5,771 nucleotides of DNA from Candidatus Latescibacterota bacterium (GTDB lineage Bacteria > Latescibacterota > UBA2968 > UBA8231), in NCBI GenBank assembly GCA_022827165.1, contig JAJDTN010000113.1:1-5771 (forward strand), given 5' to 3'. Below the pieces are notes generated by a model. It saw only the letters and a list, made by a program, of their open reading frames with translations. It did no database searches and was not told the DNA's origin. Shown in pieces: positions 4,547 through 5,771 of the stretch; positions within the stretch are counted from its first letter, which is position 1, and each line of letters begins with the position of its first letter. A program made the position numbers and the translations under genes.

Positions 4547-5771
4547 ATGATCCGCGAGTACTACACGGACCGAAGTCTGTTGATCACCGGCGGCACCGGG
4601 TTCGTCGGCCAGGCCCTGCTGGCCAAGATCCTGCGCGATCTCGGGGATGAGGTCCGCCGCGTCTACCTGCTGATCCGGCCCCGCCGCCGGCCCGACGGCC
4701 GCGAGATCGCGCCCTCCGAGCGGCTCCAGGATCTCTACAACACCGCCCTCTTCCAGTGGGTCGCCGGGGCCGACCCCGGCCGCTGGGAACGCCTGCGCGA
4801 GAAGGTCGTCCCCGTGGCCATCGACGAGCGCCAGCCCGACCTCGGGCTGTCCTCCGAGGACCGGCAGCGCCTCACGGCGGAGGTCGACACGATCTTCAAC
4901 AGCGCCGCCACCGTCGTCTTCGACGAACCCCTGGACGTGGCGCTCCAGGCCAATGTCGGAGGTCCGATGGCGCTGATGGAGCTCGCCCGGGCCTCGAGGC
5001 GGAACGTCGACTTCGTGCACGTCTCCACCGCCTACGTCAACGGCCGGCGCCAGGGGACGATCCCCGACGAGCCCCTGCCCGTCGACCGCGACATGCGCCA
5101 GGTCATCGACGGCGGCGGACCCGGCTTCGATCCGGTGAGCGAGGTGGCGGACTGCCGCGCCGCCTGCCGGCGCCTCCGGGAGGAAGCCGCGGAGGAGGAG
5201 TTCACGAGGCGGCTGAAGCGCGAGGTGGTCCGCGAGTACGGGAAGTCCCGCAGCCGCAAGCTGACGCCCGCCCGGCTGGAACAGCTCGTCGAGGACCGCC
5301 GGGACCGCTGGGTGCGGGGAGAGCTGGTGGTCGAGGGGATGCGCCGCGCCCGCGAGCACGGGTGGAACGACGTCTACACCTATACCAAGGCCATGGGTGA
5401 GCAGATGCTCAGCCTGCGGCGCGGGGAGGTGCCGGTCGTCGTCGTCCGTCCGAGCATCATCGAGAGCAGCCTCGCCGATCCGGAACCCGGCTGGATCACG
5501 GGCCTGAAGGTGATGGACCCGCTGCTGGTCGCCTACGGCCGGGGACTCGTGCCCGACTTCCCGGCGCGACCGGAGATCGTCCTCGACGTGATCCCGGTGG
5601 ACCGGGTGGTCAACGCCGCGATCGCCGCCGCGGTGCGGGCTCGGCCCGAGGCCGTGGAGGTCTTCCAGGTGGCCACGAGCACCGAGAACCCGGTACGTCT
5701 GAGCTCTCTCTTCGACATCGTGCGCGCCCACTTCCGTCGGTCGCCCATGCCGGATCGCGACGGCCGCCGTC
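4547..5771 (+). CDS. Fatty acyl-CoA reductase, alcohol-forming (FAR; NAD_binding_4 domain), C terminus cut by window
   Basis: The first 408 residues of an extended short-chain dehydrogenase that reduces fatty acyl-CoA (or acyl-ACP) with NADPH, via the aldehyde, to a fatty alcohol. Rossmann motif TGGTGFVG is at 14-21, NSAA at 118-121, VSTAYVN at 159-165, and the catalytic YxxxK is YTYTK (Y277, K281). The stretch RPSIIESSLADPEPGWI and the later DVIPVDRVVNA closely match what I recall of the Marinobacter FAR and plant/insect FAR proteins, so the identification is strong. Between VSTAYVN and YTYTK lies a charged helical insert, about 185-268, which appears longer than the equivalent Marinobacter segment. 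The normal family has a further C-terminal 'sterile' domain, and some bacterial members are fused to HAD phosphatase or acyltransferase domains; both would lie beyond the right edge. ATG 4547 is the only usable start: TAA at 4481-4483 closes the frame upstream with no GTG or TTG between. There is no Shine-Dalgarno before it. Confidence 0.94.
   Translation, partial: MIREYYTDRSLLITGGTGFVGQALLAKILRDLGDEVRRVYLLIRPRRRPDGREIAPSERLQDLYNTALFQWVAGADPGRWERLREKVVPVAIDERQPDLGLSSEDRQRLTAEVDTIFNSAATVVFDEPLDVALQANVGGPMALMELARASRRNVDFVHVSTAYVNGRRQGTIPDEPLPVDRDMRQVIDGGGPGFDPVSEVADCRAACRRLREEAAEEEFTRRLKREVVREYGKSRSRKLTPARLEQLVEDRRDRWVRGELVVEGMRRAREHGWNDVYTYTKAMGEQMLSLRRGEVPVVVVRPSIIESSLADPEPGWITGLKVMDPLLVAYGRGLVPDFPARPEIVLDVIPVDRVVNAAIAAAVRARPEAVEVFQVATSTENPVRLSSLFDIVRAHFRRSPMPDRDGRR

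Noticed and set aside
4232..5731. A 499-codon open frame on the minus strand opposite the acyl-CoA reductase
   Set aside because: It runs antisense to a gene with clear FAR motifs. Its product is low-complexity, rich in Ala, Gly, Asp and His, and matches no family; long antisense frames are expected in DNA this GC-rich.

Overview
The window is a GC-rich chromosomal stretch (about two thirds G+C by eye) from a diderm, Gram-negative-type bacterium. The evidence for an outer membrane is a lipid-transport MCE protein followed by a transport lipoprotein and a putative outer-membrane beta-barrel protein. No marker gene is present, so the taxon stays open. The codon bias and gene content would fit a deltaproteobacterial/myxobacterial or FCB-type lineage such as Eisenbacteria or Gemmatimonadota, but that is a guess.

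Layout. Four genes lie on the minus strand, reading leftward from about 4235 to the left edge. First is a YegS/BmrU-type diacylglycerol-kinase-family lipid kinase (4235 to 3321). After a 134-base gap comes a tight three-gene unit: an MCE/MlaD-family protein (3186 to 2215), an ABC-transport auxiliary (PqiC-like) lipoprotein (2218 to 1424), and a secreted protein with a predicted C-terminal beta-barrel (1427 to beyond base 1, truncated by the window). The last three overlap by ATGA junctions, so they are almost certainly one translationally coupled operon. Reading rightward from 4547 and running off the right edge is a fatty acyl-CoA reductase of the Marinobacter FAR type. Between the divergent lipid kinase and reductase lies 311 bases of spacer. 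It holds two candidate rightward promoters and a doubtful 56-codon ORF that may be leaderless.

How it fits together. All five clear genes handle lipids or the envelope. The MCE protein, lipoprotein and barrel protein look like the inner-membrane anchor plus periplasmic helical conduit, an outer-membrane-side docking lipoprotein, and a possible outer-membrane component of one lipid-trafficking machine. The usual permease (MlaE) and ATPase (MlaF) genes are not beside them here. The kinase would phosphorylate a lipid head group or diacylglycerol, and the reductase would make fatty alcohol from acyl-CoA or acyl-ACP. The most interesting points are the putative outer-membrane partner coupled to an MCE gene, a hairpin that appears to mask the lipoprotein's ribosome binding site, and the unusual leader of the reductase gene. 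I found no mobile element, CRISPR array, tRNA or rRNA.
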